Origin: Janthinobacterium sp. CG3 | GTDB taxonomy: Bacteria; Pseudomonadota; Gammaproteobacteria; Burkholderiales; Burkholderiaceae_D | DNA length: 64,000 bases | Assembly: GCF_000344615.1 (NCBI RefSeq) | Contig: NZ_KB467824.1 | Coordinates: 480,445 to 544,444 of the forward strand | Direction: 5' to 3' | Shown: piece by piece, positions 9,337 to 18,780 of the stretch | Layout of the letters: each line of letters begins with the position of its first letter | How positions within the stretch are numbered: the first letter of the stretch is position 1 | Notes under the pieces: model-generated | Told to the model about the DNA's origin: nothing | The model's database searches: none | Seen by the model: only the letters and a program-made list of their open reading frames with translations | Program-made: the position numbers and the translations under genes

Positions 9337-12300
9337 CTACGCCGGCAGCGGCAGCTGCGCCGCGAACGCCAGCAGCGCGCCGCGCAGGCGCGCTTCGATG
9401 CTGCCGTCGGCGGCCTGCGGCGGCAGCATCTCCAGCATGAATTGCACCTGTACCGCCAGCGCCTGCGGTTCGCCGACGGTGCCGTGGCGCCGCAACGCCT
9501 CGGTGTACAGCGCGGCCACCTTGCGCCGCTCGGCGGCGTCGAACACGGCCGGGTAGGGCGGTCCCTCGTAGCAGGCCCACAGCGCGGCGATCAGCGCCGC
9601 CTCCAGCTCAACGCAGATGTCGGCCGCCTTGCGTTCCTCTGCGTAGCGCTGGTGCGCGTTGGCGAGCGCGCCCTGCAGCAGCGCGGCCAGGCCGCCGCGC
9701 ATTTCGCGCCAGGCCTCGTCGCGCCCGGCCGCCTTCAGCAGGAAGGCGCCGGCGAGCGCGTTGAAGATGATCTCGTAGTCGGCCGCGCCGGTGCGCAGGC
9801 CGGCCTCCCGCAGCGCGCGGCGGTAGGCCGCGGTCATCGCCAGCAGCGCCGCCTCGGGCGCCCGGCCGCGCAGGCGGGCCAGGCGCGCCACCAACTTCCA
9901 ATACAGGCCCAGCAGCGCCAGCCGGCGCGCCGTCGGCGCCAGCTCGATCAGCAGCTCCAGGCGCCGGCGGCCGTTCTGCATCAGCGCCTCGCCGGCCTCC
10001 GGCTGCGGCGCCGGCGGGCGCTCGATGCCGTCGTCGACGGCCACGCCGAGCAGGGCGGCGCCCTGCGCCACCTCGAGTTGCGCCAGGTGCTCCAGCGCGT
10101 GCATCGACAGCAGGCCGTCGGCGGCGCTTTGCGCGGCGCGGTAGTGCTCGATGGCGCGCAGCGTATTCTCCAGCCCGGCCAGGTCGGCGCGGATCGCCGC
10201 CATTTTTTCGCGGATGTCGGCATAGCCGAAAAAGCGTATGCGCGCCGCCTCCTCGATGCTGTGCAGCTTGTCCTGCAGCGACTTGCGGCGCGCCGCGTCG
10301 GCGCCGGCGATGCGCGCGTGCAGCGTCTCCAGGTCGGCCAGCAACTGGCCGTGGTAGTGGTAGTCGGGCGCGCGCCACTGCTTCGTTTCGGTGTTGGGGA
10401 AGCGGTAGCGGTCGTCGCCGTAGGCCTGGTAGGCGCCCCAGGTGTTCGACGCCGGGAAGCGCAGGTAGGCCGTTTCGCGCGCCAGCCGCACCGCCTCGCC
10501 GAAGTATTCGCCGCCCATCATGGCCTGGTAGAAGCTGTGGGCGAACACGGCGGCGGCCTGGTCGTCGATGCGCCAGCCGGCCGCGATCACCGCCTTCGAA
10601 CCCATCTCGATGAAGGCGGTGGCCAGGTTGGCGGCCAGCTTCGACCACGGCGCGGCGGCGTCCGGGCGCATGTCGCCGAGGTGGCAGCAGTTGATGAAGA
10701 CGAACTGCGGCACCCGTTTCAGCTTGCTGATCTGGGCCGCCGTCAGGCGCGTCTTCGGCCCCAGCACCAGGCCGGTGAGCGGGGTGCTGGGCCCCTCCAC
10801 CTCGCCGTGGCCGGCCAGGTGGATGGCGAAATACTTTTCATCGAACAGGTGCACCAGCACCTGCTGCGCCTTGGGCCGGTACAGGTCGACGACGTTGTAG
10901 CCGTTGGCGCTGAACAGGCGCGCCACGTCTTGCGCCTCGGCCTGCGCCGCCGCCAGCTCGGCCATGCCGGAGTCGGTGTCGCCGACCACCAGCACGCTGT
11001 TCGACAGCGGGCTCAGGCCGCGCGGGCGCTCGCGCGGCGTGGCCAGCTGGCGCACCATGCCGATGCGCGTCGACAGCGGGCTTTCCTCGCCGTCGGCCTC
11101 GTCGCGCATCAATTCCCACGGGTAGATCGCGGCGCTCTGGTCGACCGCCAGGATCAGGCCGCGCATTTCGGGAATCGCCGCCTTCAGGCCGTTCGGCAGC
11201 ATCAACTCGTAGAGCGCGCGCGACAGGCCGGGCTGGTCGGTGGTGTTGTCGGTGGCGTCCATGATCAAGCCGTCCACCGCCTGGCGCTGGTTGGGTTCCT
11301 CGTCGACGCTGTTGTGGGCGCGGTCGGTGACGAGCGTGAAGCGCAGCGCGCCGGAGCTGTCGGCGGCGACGATGTGGACGCGGCGCCAGCCGTTGTCGCC
11401 CGACAGCGCCGGCAGCACGCGCCGGTAGCCGCCCGGGCTGCGCTTGATGCGCCCGTCGAAGGCCAGCGCGTTCTGGTAGCGCGCCTCGCCCATGATGTGC
11501 TCGATGGCGCCGGCGGCGGCGATGGCGCGCGCCTCCGACTGCTCGTAGACGCTGACGTGGCGGATGCGGCTGCGCAGGCCGGCGTCCTCGAGGCGGCGGT
11601 TGGCCGCGCGCAGGCCGTCGATCAGCGAGCGCAGGCACAGCGCGATGCTCAGGCCGCCGTAGCCGGAACCGGACAGCAGGCTGGCCACCCGCAGGCCCGG
11701 GTCGGGCGGCTCGGCGCGCGCGGCCGCCTCGGCCGCCGCCTCGCCGGGGCGCTGCGGGCAGGGCGCGGCGTTGAGTTCGGCCTGCTGCAACTGCTCGTTG
11801 ACGCGGGCGTATTCGACCAGGCCGCCGGCGAAGGCGCGCGTCAACTCGCCCGGCGTCAATTCGCCCAGCGCGCCCAGGCCGATGACGATGGCGCCGCCGG
11901 GGCGGCGCGCGCGCGCCTGTTGCAGCACCACCACCGCCTCGTCCGGGCTTTGCGGGAAGCGCCCGAGCGCGTAGATTTGCTGCAGGCGGCCGTCGAGCAG
12001 GCGGTCGAGGAAGGACATGCTGCCGCGCAGCGACTCGTAGGCGTAGCAGCCGGCGAGCACCGGCATGTCGGCGTTGGCCATGCTGCCGTGGACGATTTCG
12101 AGGGTGACGTGCTCGGGCGGCGCCGGCCGCTGCAGCAGCGGGCGGGCGCCGCCCAGCGCCGCCGCCAGCACCTCCTGGGCGCTCGGATAGAGTGGCGCGG
12201 CGCCGCCCTCGCGGGCGCGAAAGCGCGGCGCGGCGCCGCCCGGCGGCGTCGGCGGGGCCTCCGGCAGCAGCAGCGTGTGGCCGGTGTCCAGCAACTGCTG

Positions 12301-14946
12301 GTAGGCCGGGAAGGCTTCCTTTTTCAACAGCAGGTCGCCGTGCGCGGCCGCCACGTACCAGGTGCGCACGCCGGGCGGCGCGGCGCCGTCCCAGGCCACG
12401 CGGCCGTCGCCGGCGCCGCCGTAGGCGATTTCGACGCGGCCGCCGCGCAGTCGCAGGCCCAGCGGCGTCTCGGCGCAGCCGGCCAGGTAACTGGTGCGCT
12501 CCGGGTCGAGCGGCGCGTCCTCCAGCAGCGCGACGGTGGCGCGGGCCTGTTCCAGCGCCTCGGCCAGCGGCGCCTGCCAGCCGTCCGGCCGGGCGGCGCC
12601 GCGGTCGCCGTCGGCCCAGGCTTGCCAGGTGGCGGCGGAAAAATAGTCGTTGCCGTCGGCGCCGGCGCGGCCGCCGGCGTCGGCCGGCCAGGGCAAGGCC
12701 TCCAGCACGCCGGGGAAGGCGCGGATGAAGCCGAGGAAGTCGCGCAGCGTGTGGCGCCAGCCGATCCAGCTGGCCAGCATCTGCACCAGGTCGTCGCGTC
12801 CGAGCAGCACCGCCGCCATCGCGTGCGAGCCGCGGTTGGGCGCGCCGGCCTGCAGCAGGCGGCTGCCGGGGATCGCCGCGAAGCGCAGCCAGCGGTCCTT
12901 CAGCGCCAGCCGCGCCACCAGCCCGCCCATCGCATGGCCGACGATGCGCAGCGGCTGGCCGCGTTGCTCGGCGTCGCTCATGGCCGCGTCCAGCACCGGC
13001 AGGAAGGCGGCGCTGGTGTGGCGCAGCGACAGGCGCCAGTCGAAGGTGAACGGGCGCACCTCCTGGCTCAGCGCGAGGAACTGGGCGAACTGCTCGTAGT
13101 ACTGCTCGACCCAGCCGGCGCTGACGATGTTGGGCCGGCCCACGGCCAGGCGCTCGATCTGGCCGTCGACCAGGTTGACCGGGTCGAACCAGACCCGGCT
13201 GGCGCCGACCTGCAGGTGGCTACCCATCATGCCGGGCAACAGCAGCACGATGGGGGCGCGCTCGCGCCGCTTTGGCGCCTCGCCGCCGCGGGCGATCAGG
13301 CCGTGTTCGGGTAGCGGCAGGCCGCGGTAGGCTTGGTCGTCGCCGGCCAGCGCCTGCACCACCGCGGCGGCCGAGGCCGGCAGCTCGAAGTAGTTCAAGT
13401 GGTGCACCCGCGGGCCGCTGAAGAAGGCTTGCAGCAGCGGCGCCTGGCGCGCCGCGCCGCCCGTCATCGAGGTGGTGTTGACCACCAGGTCGCTCTGGCC
13501 GCCATAGTAGAGCTCGGCGGCGCTGTCGGCCAGCCACTTCAGCAGGCCGGTGCCGCTGAAGTCGCCGGCGACGACGTGCAGCGGGCTTTTCACCCGCACG
13601 TCGGGCGCGTTCAGCAGCGCCACCAGCGGCGCGTCCGGCATCATCGCCTCCAGCCCCGGCAGCACGCGGGCGTCGCAGCGCTGCTGCACCAGCGCCAGCA
13701 GGAAGGAGCTGCCGACGTCGACCGCCTCGGCCAGCGGCGCCAGCGCCGGCTGCGCCAGGCTGCCCACGCGCAGGGCGCCGCCGAGCAGGTTGAACATCAC
13801 GCTGGCCCAGCGGTCCAGGCGGCCCGACAGCAGCGTGGTGCCGCGCGCCGGGCAGGCCACGCGGACGAAGCGTTCGACGCGGATGGCGCGCCGCTGCAGC
13901 TCGACGTTCAGCTCGGCCAGGCGGGCCGCGTCGGCCTGGTAGCCGAGCCGCCCGGCCAGCGCCGCCTGCGAACAGAAATGGTCGATGTCGTGCTGGTTGA
14001 AGGGCTCGCCGCCGACGGTGTTCTCGCTCAGGCGCTCGACGCCGTCGCCGGTCAGGTCGACCGCGCCGCGGCTGTCGCTGCGCTGGGCGCGCGCCAGCAG
14101 CTCGCCGACCAGGCCGCCGCGCGAATGGCTCAGCAGGTGCAGCACGCTGCCGGCCGGCAGCTGGCGCACCAGATCGAGCGCGTTGGCGACCGGGCTGTCG
14201 GTCAGCGTGCGGTGCTCGAAAGCGAAGATGCGGTTGCCGTACAGCGCGCCCAGTTGTGGCGCCAGGCCGGCCGTCCACAGGCCGACGAAAGTGCCCTCGG
14301 TCGACGAGGCGGCGCCGTGCAGCAGCACCAGCAGCGGCTCGCGCGCCGGCGCCAGCGCCGTCACCGGCGTCAGCTCCCAGCGCTCGACGCCGCAGCGGTA
14401 CAGGCCGAGCCGGTGCTGCAACTGGCGGTCCTGGAAGGCGCCGGCGGCGGCCAGCGCCGTCATGCCGCCGGCGCCGCTGCGGTAGATGCGCAGCGCCTTC
14501 AGCATCCACGCGCCCAGGCCGTCGCGGCTGGCGCCGGCCGGCAGGTGCCGGCCGCTCGGACGCAGCGCCTGGCCCACCGCCAGCGTGGCCGCGCCGTTGC
14601 CGCCGGCGGGCGGCCCCAGATAGCGTTCGAGATCGTCGGCGGCGGCCAGCAGGCGGGTGCCGTCGGTGAGGATCAGCTCGACCACGTCGGCCTCGCCGAC
14701 CGGCACCGAGACCTCGTCGCTGCCCAGGCCGCGCGCGCCCGACAGCACATACGTCTCGGTGCCCCACTCGGGCGCGACGTGGTTGTCGTTGACGCTGGCG
14801 TGGGGGTCGCGCGTCAGCGTCAGCCACAGCAGCGGCGCGGCGGCGCGCGCCGCCGTGCCGGCCGGGGGCGGAGTAGAAGTAGGAGTATCCATGGCGAAGC
14901 AGGCACAAGGGCGGTAATGGCAATAAAGCCACCTTGGCCCTGCCAT
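9337..14946 (-). CDS. Giant CHAT-domain protein with two hydrolase-like domains
   Basis: 1869-residue protein. Part 1 (about 200-560) is an alpha/beta-hydrolase-like region with an SHSRGG nucleophile elbow near residue 272. Part 2 (about 565-750) resembles LCAT/lipase domains (LLLPGMMGS start), but its elbow is GHAMGG near 669, so the nucleophilic Ser is replaced by Ala. Part 3 (about 1250-1510) is a CHAT caspase-like protease domain: HLAGHG near 1377 supplies His, and FINCCHLG near 1419 supplies Cys. The C-terminal about 350 residues are helical. ATG 14946 has AAGGTG seven bases upstream; ATG 14892 is an alternative. Substrate is unknown. CHAT proteases can act in programmed death, secretion or defence; none is shown here. 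It stands alone. Confidence 0.9.
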   Translation of the reverse strand: MAGPRWLYCHYRPCACFAMDTPTSTPPPAGTAARAAAPLLWLTLTRDPHASVNDNHVAPEWGTETYVLSGARGLGSDEVSVPVGEADVVELILTDGTRLLAAADDLERYLGPPAGGNGAATLAVGQALRPSGRHLPAGASRDGLGAWMLKALRIYRSGAGGMTALAAAGAFQDRQLQHRLGLYRCGVERWELTPVTALAPAREPLLVLLHGAASSTEGTFVGLWTAGLAPQLGALYGNRIFAFEHRTLTDSPVANALDLVRQLPAGSVLHLLSHSRGGLVGELLARAQRSDSRGAVDLTGDGVERLSENTVGGEPFNQHDIDHFCSQAALAGRLGYQADAARLAELNVELQRRAIRVERFVRVACPARGTTLLSGRLDRWASVMFNLLGGALRVGSLAQPALAPLAEAVDVGSSFLLALVQQRCDARVLPGLEAMMPDAPLVALLNAPDVRVKSPLHVVAGDFSGTGLLKWLADSAAELYYGGQSDLVVNTTSMTGGAARQAPLLQAFFSGPRVHHLNYFELPASAAAVVQALAGDDQAYRGLPLPEHGLIARGGEAPKRRERAPIVLLLPGMMGSHLQVGASRVWFDPVNLVDGQIERLAVGRPNIVSAGWVEQYYEQFAQFLALSQEVRPFTFDWRLSLRHTSAAFLPVLDAAMSDAEQRGQPLRIVGHAMGGLVARLALKDRWLRFAAIPGSRLLQAGAPNRGSHAMAAVLLGRDDLVQMLASWIGWRHTLRDFLGFIRAFPGVLEALPWPADAGGRAGADGNDYFSAATWQAWADGDRGAARPDGWQAPLAEALEQARATVALLEDAPLDPERTSYLAGCAETPLGLRLRGGRVEIAYGGAGDGRVAWDGAAPPGVRTWYVAAAHGDLLLKKEAFPAYQQLLDTGHTLLLPEAPPTPPGGAAPRFRAREGGAAPLYPSAQEVLAAALGGARPLLQRPAPPEHVTLEIVHGSMANADMPVLAGCYAYESLRGSMSFLDRLLDGRLQQIYALGRFPQSPDEAVVVLQQARARRPGGAIVIGLGALGELTPGELTRAFAGGLVEYARVNEQLQQAELNAAPCPQRPGEAAAEAAARAEPPDPGLRVASLLSGSGYGGLSIALCLRSLIDGLRAANRRLEDAGLRSRIRHVSVYEQSEARAIAAAGAIEHIMGEARYQNALAFDGRIKRSPGGYRRVLPALSGDNGWRRVHIVAADSSGALRFTLVTDRAHNSVDEEPNQRQAVDGLIMDATDNTTDQPGLSRALYELMLPNGLKAAIPEMRGLILAVDQSAAIYPWELMRDEADGEESPLSTRIGMVRQLATPRERPRGLSPLSNSVLVVGDTDSGMAELAAAQAEAQDVARLFSANGYNVVDLYRPKAQQVLVHLFDEKYFAIHLAGHGEVEGPSTPLTGLVLGPKTRLTAAQISKLKRVPQFVFINCCHLGDMRPDAAAPWSKLAANLATAFIEMGSKAVIAAGWRIDDQAAAVFAHSFYQAMMGGEYFGEAVRLARETAYLRFPASNTWGAYQAYGDDRYRFPNTETKQWRAPDYHYHGQLLADLETLHARIAGADAARRKSLQDKLHSIEEAARIRFFGYADIREKMAAIRADLAGLENTLRAIEHYRAAQSAADGLLSMHALEHLAQLEVAQGAALLGVAVDDGIERPPAPQPEAGEALMQNGRRRLELLIELAPTARRLALLGLYWKLVARLARLRGRAPEAALLAMTAAYRRALREAGLRTGAADYEIIFNALAGAFLLKAAGRDEAWREMRGGLAALLQGALANAHQRYAEERKAADICVELEAALIAALWACYEGPPYPAVFDAAERRKVAALYTEALRRHGTVGEPQALAVQVQFMLEMLPPQAADGSIEARLRGALLAFAAQLPLPA

Positions 14947-15059
14947 GCGGGAACACCTTGCGCCACATCAATCCTGCTAGTCAAACCGGCGTCGGCAAGA
15001 ACACCCCAGGGTTGTGCCATTGCTTGTTTCAATACCAAAGCCACCCTACGAAAAGATGC

Positions 15060-15088
15060 TTGTGTTCCGCCGCAGCCCGGGCTACACT
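15060..15088 (+). promoter_or_regulatory. Putative sigma-70 promoter of the DUF1348-TetR operon
   Basis: TTGTGT (15060-15065) and TACACT (15083-15088) are separated by 17 bases, a good sigma-70 geometry. The predicted transcription start falls inside the palindrome that follows. Confidence 0.5.
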
Positions 15089-15091
15089 AAT

Positions 15092-15107
15092 TGTACTGAT
15101 CGGTACA
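15092..15107. promoter_or_regulatory. Likely TetR operator palindrome
   Basis: TGTACTGATCGGTACA matches its own reverse complement at 14 of 16 bases. It lies directly after the -10 hexamer and about 45 bases before the DUF1348 start, the expected place for a repressor encoded two genes downstream. The pairing with the TetR protein is inferred. Confidence 0.55.
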
Positions 15108-15152
15108 TAGTGTTCCAAGCAGTACACAAATCCCATTTTTAAGGTGCCCAGC

Positions 15153-15623
15153 ATGCCAACCCGACCACCCCTGCCGCCGTTCACCCTCGACAGCGCCACC
15201 CAAAAAGTACGCCTCGCGGAAGACGGCTGGAACAGCCGCAACCCCGAAAAAGTCGCACTGGCCTACACCGAAGACAGCTGGTGGCGCAACCGCAACGAGT
15301 TCGTCCAAGGCCGTGCTGCTATAGTGGCGTTGCTAACGCGCAAGTGGGAGCGCGAACTGGACTACCGCCTGGTCAAGGAATTGTGGCTGCAAGACGGCAA
15401 GCGCATCGGCGTGCGCTTTGCCTACGAGTGGCACGACGCCGCCGGCCAGTGGTATCGCTCGTACGGCAACGAAAACTGGGACTTCGCCGACAACGGCCTG
15501 ATGCAACGGCGCCACGCCAGCATCAACGACGCCCCGATCGAACCGTCCGAGCGCCGGTTCCACTGGGACTTGAACGGCCCGCGCCCGGCCGAGCACCCGG
15601 GGCTGAGCGAAATGGGTTTCTAA
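15153..15623 (+). CDS. DUF1348 / NTF2-like (SnoaL-fold) protein
   Basis: 156-residue soluble protein of the DUF1348 NTF2-like family ([21 protein letters not shown] opening, then the [13 protein letters not shown] and RSYGNENW strands). Its enzymatic role is unknown. The ATG at 15153 is chosen because AAGG lies eight bases upstream; a GTG nine bases earlier overlaps that site. The gene is followed 27 bases later by a TetR regulator and preceded by a palindromic operator, so it is probably the repressed target gene of that regulator. Confidence 0.85.
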   Translation: MPTRPPLPPFTLDSATQKVRLAEDGWNSRNPEKVALAYTEDSWWRNRNEFVQGRAAIVALLTRKWERELDYRLVKELWLQDGKRIGVRFAYEWHDAAGQWYRSYGNENWDFADNGLMQRRHASINDAPIEPSERRFHWDLNGPRPAEHPGLSEMGF

Positions 15624-15650
15624 AACAAACGAACGGATAGGTAGACAACG

Positions 15651-16205
15651 ATGGCGAGAACGATCGCGGAACGCGGCGACGTGCTGCCGCTGCTGGCGGA
15701 AGTGTTCCGCCACTACGGCTTCGAGGGCGCCAGCCTGGCGCGGATCAGCGCCGGGACCGGCTTGGGCAAGGGCAGCATCTACCACTTTTTCCCCGGCGGC
15801 AAAGACGACATGGCCGCCGCTGTGCTGGCCGAGATCGACGGCTGGTTCCGCCTGAAAGTGTTCGCGCCGCTGCGCGAGGGCGCCGACGCGCGGGCCGGCG
15901 TCGACGCCATGTTCGACGCCGTCGAGACGTATTTCCTGTCGGGTCAGAAAGTGTGCCTGGTCGGCGTGTTCGCGCTCGGATGCGAGCGCGACCGTTTCGC
16001 CGCGCAGGTCAGCGATTACTTCGCCGAGTGGATAGGCGCGCTGGCCGCGGCCTTGCTGCGCGGCGGCCGCGACGCCGACGCAGCGCAGGCGCTGTCGGAG
16101 GAAGTCGTGGGCGCGATCCAAGGCGCACTGGTGCTGGCGCGGGCGCTGGACCGGCCGGCAGCGTTCACGCAAGCGCTGCAGCGCCTGCGGCTGCGCCTGC
16201 TATAA
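15651..16205 (+). CDS. TetR/AcrR family transcriptional regulator
   Basis: 184-residue regulator. The N-terminal helix-turn-helix is typical (VFRHYGFEGASLARISAGTGLGKGSIYHFFPGGKDDM, residues about 18-50, written here as the region rather than a motif). The C-terminal ligand domain is unlike others I recognise. It is the second gene of an operon with the DUF1348 gene and probably represses it through the 15092-15107 palindrome. Ligand unknown. Confidence 0.88.
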   Translation: MARTIAERGDVLPLLAEVFRHYGFEGASLARISAGTGLGKGSIYHFFPGGKDDMAAAVLAEIDGWFRLKVFAPLREGADARAGVDAMFDAVETYFLSGQKVCLVGVFALGCERDRFAAQVSDYFAEWIGALAAALLRGGRDADAAQALSEEVVGAIQGALVLARALDRPAAFTQALQRLRLRLL

Positions 16206-16236
16206 GCCGGCAGGCCTTGCCCACGGGGCGTATATA

Positions 16237-16707
16237 TTAGCGGCAATAGGCGCGGATATCGCGATCCGCAACCTCCCGGTCGTTGCTATCGATGCGCTCC
16301 CCATTACGGTGGCTCACCGCGCCACTTTTGACGTCATGGGCGAGGTCGCATCGAGTTGCGTCAGTTTCCGGCTGGTTTGGCTTAAACGTCCAACGGGCCT
16401 TCGGGCCTTCGGATATCCGGAATGGTTCCTGCATCCTGTTTTTTTCCAATTGGCGACGCTTGAACTCCATTTCCCTCTGCTGCCAAGTCGGCATGGATGA
16501 AGCCGTTGGCGGTGAGGGGGCCGGAGTCGACTTGACCTTCAACTCTTCCACCTGGGCCTTGCCTGCCTGGTCTTTGTTGTCTGAATACTGCGTTTTCCCA
16601 TTCGCATCTACCCACTTGTATATTTCCGCATGGCTCGCTGGCGACACCTGCGAAAGCATCAAAAAAGCCCCCAGCCACGCCAGCTTGTTCTTTTTTTTAT
16701 TAGCCAT
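16237..16707 (-). CDS. DUF4124 domain exported protein
   Basis: 156-residue protein with an N-terminal signal sequence (KKKNK charged start, hydrophobic stretch, cleavage likely after ASHA) and a DUF4124 domain directly behind it (EIYKWVDANGKTQYSD). The middle is Pro/Ser rich, then a charged region predicted to be helical. DUF4124 proteins are common in beta- and gammaproteobacterial periplasm with no known role. It is convergent with the TetR gene and lies at the edge of the AT-richer patch. Confidence 0.85.
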   Translation of the reverse strand: MANKKKNKLAWLGAFLMLSQVSPASHAEIYKWVDANGKTQYSDNKDQAGKAQVEELKVKSTPAPSPPTASSMPTWQQREMEFKRRQLEKNRMQEPFRISEGPKARWTFKPNQPETDATRCDLAHDVKSGAVSHRNGERIDSNDREVADRDIRAYCR

Positions 16708-16843
16708 GATTTATTTTGTTGTGGTTCAGGAGATAAAGGGTGGCGCCGAAATGAAATAATTTCTCATCCTTGATGCGAATTCTGCTTCTGCTCCGAAGCG
16801 GTCAGTAATTTCTAGGTCACTCTGGAGTCACTTGATGGCCGGG

Positions 16844-17686
16844 TTAGGTGCCTTCTCGAACCTTCATATAGGCTTTAACGGTCTCGACAACAGTTTCAGC
16901 CTTGAAAACAACGCCCAGATCAATCATCTCTTGTTGCACCACCATAGGTCGAGTTTGTGTCGGAATTGGCACCGCGATGATTTCGTTGAGCGCAGTTCGA
17001 AAGAATACAGCGGCGACGACACCCACGAAGAGGACACGCGAAGCGATAGAGGTGTTACCGCGCTTATCTGTAATCATGCCTTGATTGAGAATGAACACTG
17101 GACTACCGCTAGACCCACCAAAAACAGATGCGTCTATAACGAAACGCGGGGTGCCCTCGAAGTTAACAGATAGCGGTGTGGCCGTTGTTCCGCGCCTAGC
17201 TACGGGAATTAAATTCTTCTTATCCCAAACACCGTTCGGATAGCCGATGAACGTAACCGACTCGATAGCATCAAGTAGCTCGAATTGCTCTGGCGTGGGT
17301 ACCATGCTAGAGTCGACACAGCGAAAGAATAGGTCGACATTATACTGTTGTTTGATGTGGGCTTCCAGCGGAATGAAGGGTAAAATGGCAATATCGATAT
17401 CCTTGAACGGATGGCCAAACCATGCTTGGGGCCAGTCGTGGACTTCGAGACGGAAGCCATTTCCAAGGTTGGGCTTACCGTCCTTCCGTTGATGAAAGGT
17501 TAGCGCGCCAGCGCGCATCCCTTCGACAACGTGCTTGTTGGTCACGATGAAGATGGCATGCTCTGTCTCCGAAATGCGGTGTGTGTACAGGAACCCGGTG
17601 CCCGATCCGTTGTTGCCATCATTGCTAACCGTATCAATTCGCACGGTAGTGAAAAAAAGATTCTCGGCCATTGACTCAACTTGCAT
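16844..17686 (-). CDS. Trypsin-like serine protease (S1 fold)
   Basis: 280-residue protein with an intact trypsin-like triad: His52 in TNKHVVEG, Asp96 or Asp98 in KDIDIAIL, and Ser193 in GGSSGSPVF. No signal peptide is visible, so it is probably cytoplasmic, unlike the DegP group, and no PDZ domain follows. ATG 17686 is preferred (AGG about ten bases upstream); the frame extends further but with poor codon use. G+C and codon use are clearly lower than in flanking genes, which suggests acquisition by transfer. Solitary intracellular trypsin-like proteases of this kind are sometimes part of defence or toxin systems, but no partner is seen here. Confidence 0.85.
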   Translation of the reverse strand: MQVESMAENLFFTTVRIDTVSNDGNNGSGTGFLYTHRISETEHAIFIVTNKHVVEGMRAGALTFHQRKDGKPNLGNGFRLEVHDWPQAWFGHPFKDIDIAILPFIPLEAHIKQQYNVDLFFRCVDSSMVPTPEQFELLDAIESVTFIGYPNGVWDKKNLIPVARRGTTATPLSVNFEGTPRFVIDASVFGGSSGSPVFILNQGMITDKRGNTSIASRVLFVGVVAAVFFRTALNEIIAVPIPTQTRPMVVQQEMIDLGVVFKAETVVETVKAYMKVREGT

Positions 17687-17731
17687 ATTTATGACACCTA
17701 AGGAGTAGCTGAGCAGCGGGCCGCCCGGCAA

Positions 17732-18481
17732 TTAATCAATGAACTTTACCGTTTCCGGCAAGTCCGTCTTAAACGTCATCCTATGGCCCGGTGAATGAGC
17801 GTTTCTGGCAGTCTACAGCCCATTTCGCTCGGTACTTGGCCGGCTGTTACGAGAAAAAGCAGGCATTTTCTGGCCGAATGTTGGGTAGCTAGAACGGTAA
17901 GGTGGCACCGATTACATCCACTCTACTGTGCGCCATTTTGGCGATAGCGGCCCGAACTCATACATCGCGAGTCTCAGTTCGTCCCACTTCGTATCGCTCA
18001 TCAGCGGCGGCATACGGCTGTTCTTTCTGTATTGATTAGGTCCGGTTGTGGCCGAACACTACCTGAAGATAAAGGATACCATGTTGCCCAAGTGAAAAAT
18101 ACACACATTTCCACATCGGCAGCCCAACGGTCAACGCTTAAGTGCACTTACTCGAAGTGTAAAAAAGGAGTAGTTGGGAATCGAAAACCATGCCTCGTTG
18201 TGTGAGCTGGTCGGCGATATTGCGCTGTCGCGAAGCCGGGCTCACGAAGCTGGGATCAGTTCCGGCTTGGACATTTTTTCAATGAAAGGTCCTTGTAGCC
18301 GGCACTAAACTCCGTCGGTGCATTTGTGAAAGTAGCAGTATATGCCACAGGCTGGTACCCGCGAACGGGTCTCCTTCACCTCGGTTTTTTTGTTCTCGAG
18401 AAAGGAATTTCAGCTGGGCGATAAATTGAGGCATCGAGCCAGCGTGAAAAGCAAGTCCGCCACAAAAATCCCGCCGAAGAT
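17732..18481. other. 750-base AT-richer gap, no intact gene
   Basis: No open frame with convincing coding character. A short plus-strand stretch near 17790-17895 reads as a plausible protein C-terminus (ending GRMLGS and stop) but is closed upstream by a stop, so it may be a gene remnant. The base composition is unlike the rest of the window. Confidence 0.5.
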
Positions 18482-18757
18482 CTATTTGTTGTAGCGCGCG
18501 AGCCAGAGCGGCAGGTAGATATCAAAATTGTCGCGGCGGTCGTCCGTGTAACGTGCCGCTACCTTGGTGAGCGGACAACGTCTTTTGTTCGCCGCCAGGA
18601 TAAGGACTTCCACCAATACGATGGAGATAAGACCCAGGGCCAAACTCAAATCGCCCCTCCATGCGGCTATCGGAATCGCAAGGACGCAAGCCGCAAAGAA
18701 GGCCCAGGCGATGGTGTGGATGACCTTGATTATCGTAAGGGCGGCGGCGTCGCGCAT
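18482..18757 (-). CDS. Small two-TM membrane protein
   Basis: 91-residue membrane protein from ATG 18757 with two hydrophobic helices (about 8-28 and 35-55) and a conserved polar tail (NKRRCPLTKVAARYTDDR then DNFDIYLPLW). The tail pattern recurs in small membrane proteins of many bacteria, but I know no function. A GGGGA Shine-Dalgarno lies five bases before the start. It follows the DUF6544-type gene by 23 bases on the same strand, so the two are probably co-transcribed. Confidence 0.75.
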   Translation of the reverse strand: MRDAAALTIIKVIHTIAWAFFAACVLAIPIAAWRGDLSLALGLISIVLVEVLILAANKRRCPLTKVAARYTDDRRDNFDIYLPLWLARYNK

Positions 18758-18780
18758 GACATCCCCAGAGCTCAATGCCG

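Noticed and set aside
9442..13314. 1290-codon plus-strand open frame antisense to the CHAT gene
   Set aside because: Composition is the mirror of the minus-strand gene (Arg/Gln/Ala-rich, no domains); a high-GC shadow.
17790..17895. Possible small protein in the AT-rich gap
   Set aside because: Closed upstream by a stop, no good start or ribosome site; at most a gene remnant.
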